Shown here: piece after piece, positions 4,940 through 7,154 of the stretch
Layout of the letters: every line of letters begins with the position of its first letter
How positions within the stretch are numbered: the stretch's first letter is position 1
Source: Pyrinomonadaceae bacterium
GTDB taxonomy: Bacteria; Acidobacteriota; Blastocatellia; Pyrinomonadales; Pyrinomonadaceae
Reading direction: 5' to 3'
Assembly (NCBI GenBank): GCA_026786155.1
Contig: JAJAYR010000175.1
Coordinates: 1 to 7,154, forward strand
Length of the DNA: 7,154 nucleotides
Notes under the pieces: generated by a model
Seen by the model: only the letters and a program-made list of their open reading frames with translations
Databases searched by the model: none
Told to the model about the DNA's origin: nothing
Made by a program: the position numbers and the translations under genes

Positions 4940-6268
4940 TTATTCAGCCGGAAGAATGCGCCCGCGACACGTCCCAAAGCCGATTCTGCGGAAACCTTCG
5001 CGTTCGCAAAATCCTTTCATAATGATTTCGTCGCCGTCTTCCAAAAATCGTCGTTCTTCGCCGTTCGGCAAATTTATCGGTTCTTTGCCGCGCCACGTTA
5101 ATTCGAGCAGACAGCCGCGTTCGTCTTTTTCGCGCCCGGAAACTGTTCCCGTCGCCATCAAATCGCCGGTTTGCAAATTGCAGCCGTTCGAGGCGTGATG
5201 CGTCAGCATTTGCCCGATTGTCCAGTATAAATCCTTCATATTCGAGCGCGACAGCATAAACGGTGCGACACTTTCTTCGCGCATTTTCGGCGTTTGAAGA
5301 TAAACTTCGAGTTTTATATCAAAACCGCCGGATTTGCGATTCGTTTCGCCGTTCAGATAATCGAGCGGCTGCGGATCGTCAGCGTCGCGTTCAAATGCGG
5401 GAACGCGAAACGGCGCGAGGGCTTCCATTGTAACGACGAACGGCGAAACGGTCGTTGCAAAACTCTTTGCCAGAAAAGGTCCGAGCGGCTGATATTCCCA
5501 CGCTTGAATATCACGCGCCGACCAATCGTTGACTAAACACAGCCCGAAAATATGTTCCTCGGCGTTTTCAATCGGAATCGTTTCGCCCATCTGATTGCCT
5601 TTGCCGACGAAAAAGCCGACTTCCATTTCGTAATCGAGATTTTTGGCGGGAATATAAACCGGCGGCTGTTCCGTGTCGCCGCGATTCTGACCTTTCGGGC
5701 GTTTCACATCAGTTCCCGAAACGACGATGGACGACGCGCGTCCGTGATAGCCGATGGGCAGCCATTTGTAATTCGGCAGCAGCGGATTATCGGGACGAAA
5801 CATCGCGCCGACATTCGTGGCGTGAAATATCGAGCAGTAAAAATCGGTGTAATCGCCGATTGGCAAGGGAACGGAAAATGTGCATTCAGAAATCGGATGT
5901 AAATTTCTGGCAACCTTACTTTGAATTTCCTCGCCTGCATTTTCACATAATAAATCAATCAATTTGCGTCGAAGATTAAGAGAAGTTTCGTTCTTTTCAG
6001 ATTGTAAGCTAATTAAGTTCTCAATCATAAAAAAATGCTGACCGGGAACGCCCTCAAATTCATCAATAAGATTATCTTCCAGACATTTATTTAAATTCAG
6101 AATATAGTCGCCAATTACGACTCCGACGCTCCAAGCCGCGCCTTCTTCCGTTTCATAATCGAATTCACAAAAAGGTAAATTTTGAATCGGAAAATCCGTG
6201 TCGGGCGCGTTGGCTGATTCGACCCAGCTTTTTAGGTTTTGGTCGTGTGTTTCGTTGATTTCAAACAT
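4940..6268 (-). CDS. fahA: Fumarylacetoacetase (tyrosine degradation)
   Basis: This 442-residue cytoplasmic hydrolase, close in length to animal and bacterial FAH, splits fumarylacetoacetate into fumarate and acetoacetate, the last step of tyrosine/homogentisate breakdown. Active-site landmarks are YTDFY with metal ligand D142, catalytic His149 in FHATNVG, R158, PIGYHGRAS with Y174, LDYEMEVG with ligands E214 and E216, NDWSARDIQ with D248 and R252, K268 in LAKSFATTVSP, and TGDLMATGTVSG (367-378). All expected residues are present, so it should be active. The N-terminal domain (about residues 60-125, roughly 5890-6090) is noticeably richer in A+T codons than the rest. No other tyrosine-pathway gene is in view, so it is not in a catabolic cluster on this side. 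No strong Shine-Dalgarno precedes the ATG. Confidence 0.96.
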   Translation of the reverse strand: MFEINETHDQNLKSWVESANAPDTDFPIQNLPFCEFDYETEEGAAWSVGVVIGDYILNLNKCLEDNLIDEFEGVPGQHFFMIENLISLQSEKNETSLNLRRKLIDLLCENAGEEIQSKVARNLHPISECTFSVPLPIGDYTDFYCSIFHATNVGAMFRPDNPLLPNYKWLPIGYHGRASSIVVSGTDVKRPKGQNRGDTEQPPVYIPAKNLDYEMEVGFFVGKGNQMGETIPIENAEEHIFGLCLVNDWSARDIQAWEYQPLGPFLAKSFATTVSPFVVTMEALAPFRVPAFERDADDPQPLDYLNGETNRKSGGFDIKLEVYLQTPKMREESVAPFMLSRSNMKDLYWTIGQMLTHHASNGCNLQTGDLMATGTVSGREKDERGCLLELTWRGKEPINLPNGEERRFLEDGDEIIMKGFCEREGFRRIGFGTCRGRILPAE

Positions 6269-6323
6269 AATTATTTAGTTAATCGTTAATTGTTGGTCGA
6301 AAATTTCAATTGACAATTTACAA

Positions 6324-6490
6324 GTTATTTCGGTAATTTCTCAAATTTTATGATTAAGAAAACGATTCGGAATAGATGAGAGATGAGAGATGATAACTGA
6401 TAGATTTTATCTCTCATCTCGTATCTCTCATCTCGCATCTATTCCGCAGAAAAATCTTCATCATAAAATTTGAGACATCACCGTTATTTC
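6324..6490. mobile_element. 151-bp MITE-like element with 23-bp inverted ends and 8-bp target duplication
   Basis: The exact direct repeat GTTATTTC lies at 6324-6331 and 6483-6490. Between them, the ends 6332-6354 and 6460-6482 are inverted repeats of 23 bp with two mismatches. They begin GGTAATT or GGTGATG and share the perfect 16-mer TCTCAAATTTTATGAT. An inner stem follows: CGGAATAGATG (6368-6378) pairs with 6436-6446, then heptamer repeats lead to the loop. No protein is encoded, so the element would need a transposase from elsewhere. Eight-bp duplications occur with several insertion-sequence families, and I cannot choose among them. The right-hand duplication contains the stop codon of the nucleotidyltransferase gene. 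Confidence 0.8.
6375..6439. repeat. GATGAGA heptamer repeats in both arms of the second element
   Basis: On the plus strand, three adjacent 7-bp units run from 6375 to 6395 (GATGAGA, GATGAGA, GATGATA). On the complement, four units run from 6439 down to 6412 (GATGCGA, GATGAGA, GATACGA, GATGAGA). The two tracts face each other and form the upper part of the element's hairpin. Their unequal copy number suggests gain or loss of units by slippage. Confidence 0.7.
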
Positions 6491-7154
6491 AAAAATGGAT
6501 TGACACGAGGTTTTTGCCAATCTGTCACCATTTTTCTAAATTCGTTGATTTGCCCGGCGGTAAAAAACTTTTGCGAAACTTTCCAAATGTGTTCCCAATC
6601 AATCGAATAATTGAGTGTCAAAACCTGCAAATCTCTTTCGCAAAAAATGGCTTTATTGAAGTTGCCTTTTTGGTAAAGGTCAATAATCGCGTCAAACCGC
6701 ATCAAGACGAGTCCGTTGACGGTCGCAATCGGATATTCGCCTTCGGTAAAATTATAAACGGTTGTTTCGTGTTCTTTGACATATTCAAACAGAGCGTTTG
6801 AGGTTTTCAGAAAGTCTATCCGCATTCCTTCAAATTCGGCGTTCGTAGAATTTGCGTCTTGGTTGGTAACTTTGATGTAGCCGATGATTTTTTCCAATTC
6901 TGTTCCCGAAATCAAAATATCGAGGTCTTTGGTATTGCGGTCTTGAATGTAGGCGAGATAAGCGATGCCGCCGACGATGCAGAAATCAACCTGCAATTCT
7001 TCCAGCAGATTCAGAAATTTTATGACTAATTCAGGCAGCATATCGTAATCAATCGGAAAGCCGTCGCGCCAATTTTGGATGTTAAAAGCGTTCGCATCGT
7101 AGATAGATTGACAAATCGCCAACTGGTGCGTGCGGGCGGCGAACGTCGGTTCGA
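6484..7154 (-). CDS. Nucleotidyltransferase-fold protein, 5' end outside or uncertain
   Basis: The frame is open from the right edge to TAA at 6484-6486. Its core is VDFCIVGGIAYLAY, then DRNTKDLDILISG, and later GMRIDFLKT. This is the Gly-Gly ... D-x-D ... D pattern of the DNA polymerase beta-type nucleotidyltransferase superfamily, with acidic residues at about 6920-6927 and a third near 6814-6816. Similar small proteins include AbiEii/MNT-type members of defence and toxin-antitoxin systems and uncharacterised DUF6036-like proteins, so the role is open. Codons upstream of the conserved core also read sensibly (ICQSIYDANAFNIQNW), so the protein probably begins beyond the window. An internal ATG at 7039-7041 could give a 185-residue form with all motifs. 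Codon use is more A+T-rich than in purF or wecB, consistent with acquisition. A mobile element inserted exactly at its stop codon. Confidence 0.75.
   Translation of the reverse strand, partial: EPTFAARTHQLAICQSIYDANAFNIQNWRDGFPIDYDMLPELVIKFLNLLEELQVDFCIVGGIAYLAYIQDRNTKDLDILISGTELEKIIGYIKVTNQDANSTNAEFEGMRIDFLKTSNALFEYVKEHETTVYNFTEGEYPIATVNGLVLMRFDAIIDLYQKGNFNKAIFCERDLQVLTLNYSIDWEHIWKVSQKFFTAGQINEFRKMVTDWQKPRVNPFLK

Noticed and set aside
4718..5198. Plus-strand open frames crossing the purF start, repeat gap and fumarylacetoacetase end
   Set aside because: They are antisense to two well-supported genes. The low-complexity peptide (NPVNPVNPV) comes from the 9-bp DNA repeats.
7120..7122. TTG as the start codon of the nucleotidyltransferase gene
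   Set aside because: The frame is open and protein-like further upstream to the window edge, and no ribosome-binding site precedes this TTG.

Overview
The window looks like a chromosomal stretch of a Gram-negative, mid-GC bacterium. Codon style, scarce Shine-Dalgarno sequences and many small intergenic hairpin elements suggest Acidobacteriota (Blastocatellia-like). That placement is inference from style, not from a marker gene.

Layout: (1) 1-389, the 3' end of a nucleotide-sugar dehydrogenase gene closed by a perfect 22-bp terminator hairpin. (2) 460-1099, an overlapping two-gene toxin-antitoxin module: an AbrB-like small protein, then a Doc/Fic toxin whose Fic motif lacks the usual acidic residue. 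(3) 1118-2224, wecB, UDP-GlcNAc 2-epimerase, the natural pathway partner of the dehydrogenase; the toxin-antitoxin pair sits between the two. (4) Minus strand, 2212-3178: a lipoprotein-type rhodanese gene, a broken hicA toxin gene and an intact hicB antitoxin gene, in that order of transcription. (5) Minus strand, 3416-4828: purF. (6) Minus strand, 4940-6268: fumarylacetoacetase (tyrosine catabolism). (7) Minus strand, 6484 to the right edge: a nucleotidyltransferase-fold protein, open at its 5' end.

The main discovery is in region 4. The rhodanese reading frame meets an in-frame TGA at codon 118, exactly where relatives carry the second Cys of a YC-S-C-P active-site loop. It then continues for 44 codons of recognisable rhodanese sequence to a TAA. 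A hairpin with apical loop GGUCU starts 14 nt after the TGA, with the loop 21 nt after it. This is the geometry of a bacterial SECIS element, and the loop matches the E. coli fdhF SECIS loop as I recall it. The gene is best read as a 162-residue secreted selenoprotein with a Cys-Ser-Sec motif, not as a truncated gene.

Two short non-autonomous mobile elements, each with terminal inverted repeats and exact target duplications, lie in the gaps. One (131 bp, 11-bp duplication) is directly upstream of the selenoprotein gene and carries a chain of triloop hairpins. The other (151 bp, 8-bp duplication) landed on the stop codon of the nucleotidyltransferase gene. A third structured gap, between fumarylacetoacetase and purF, is a long hairpin built from inverted 9-bp ACAGGAT repeats.
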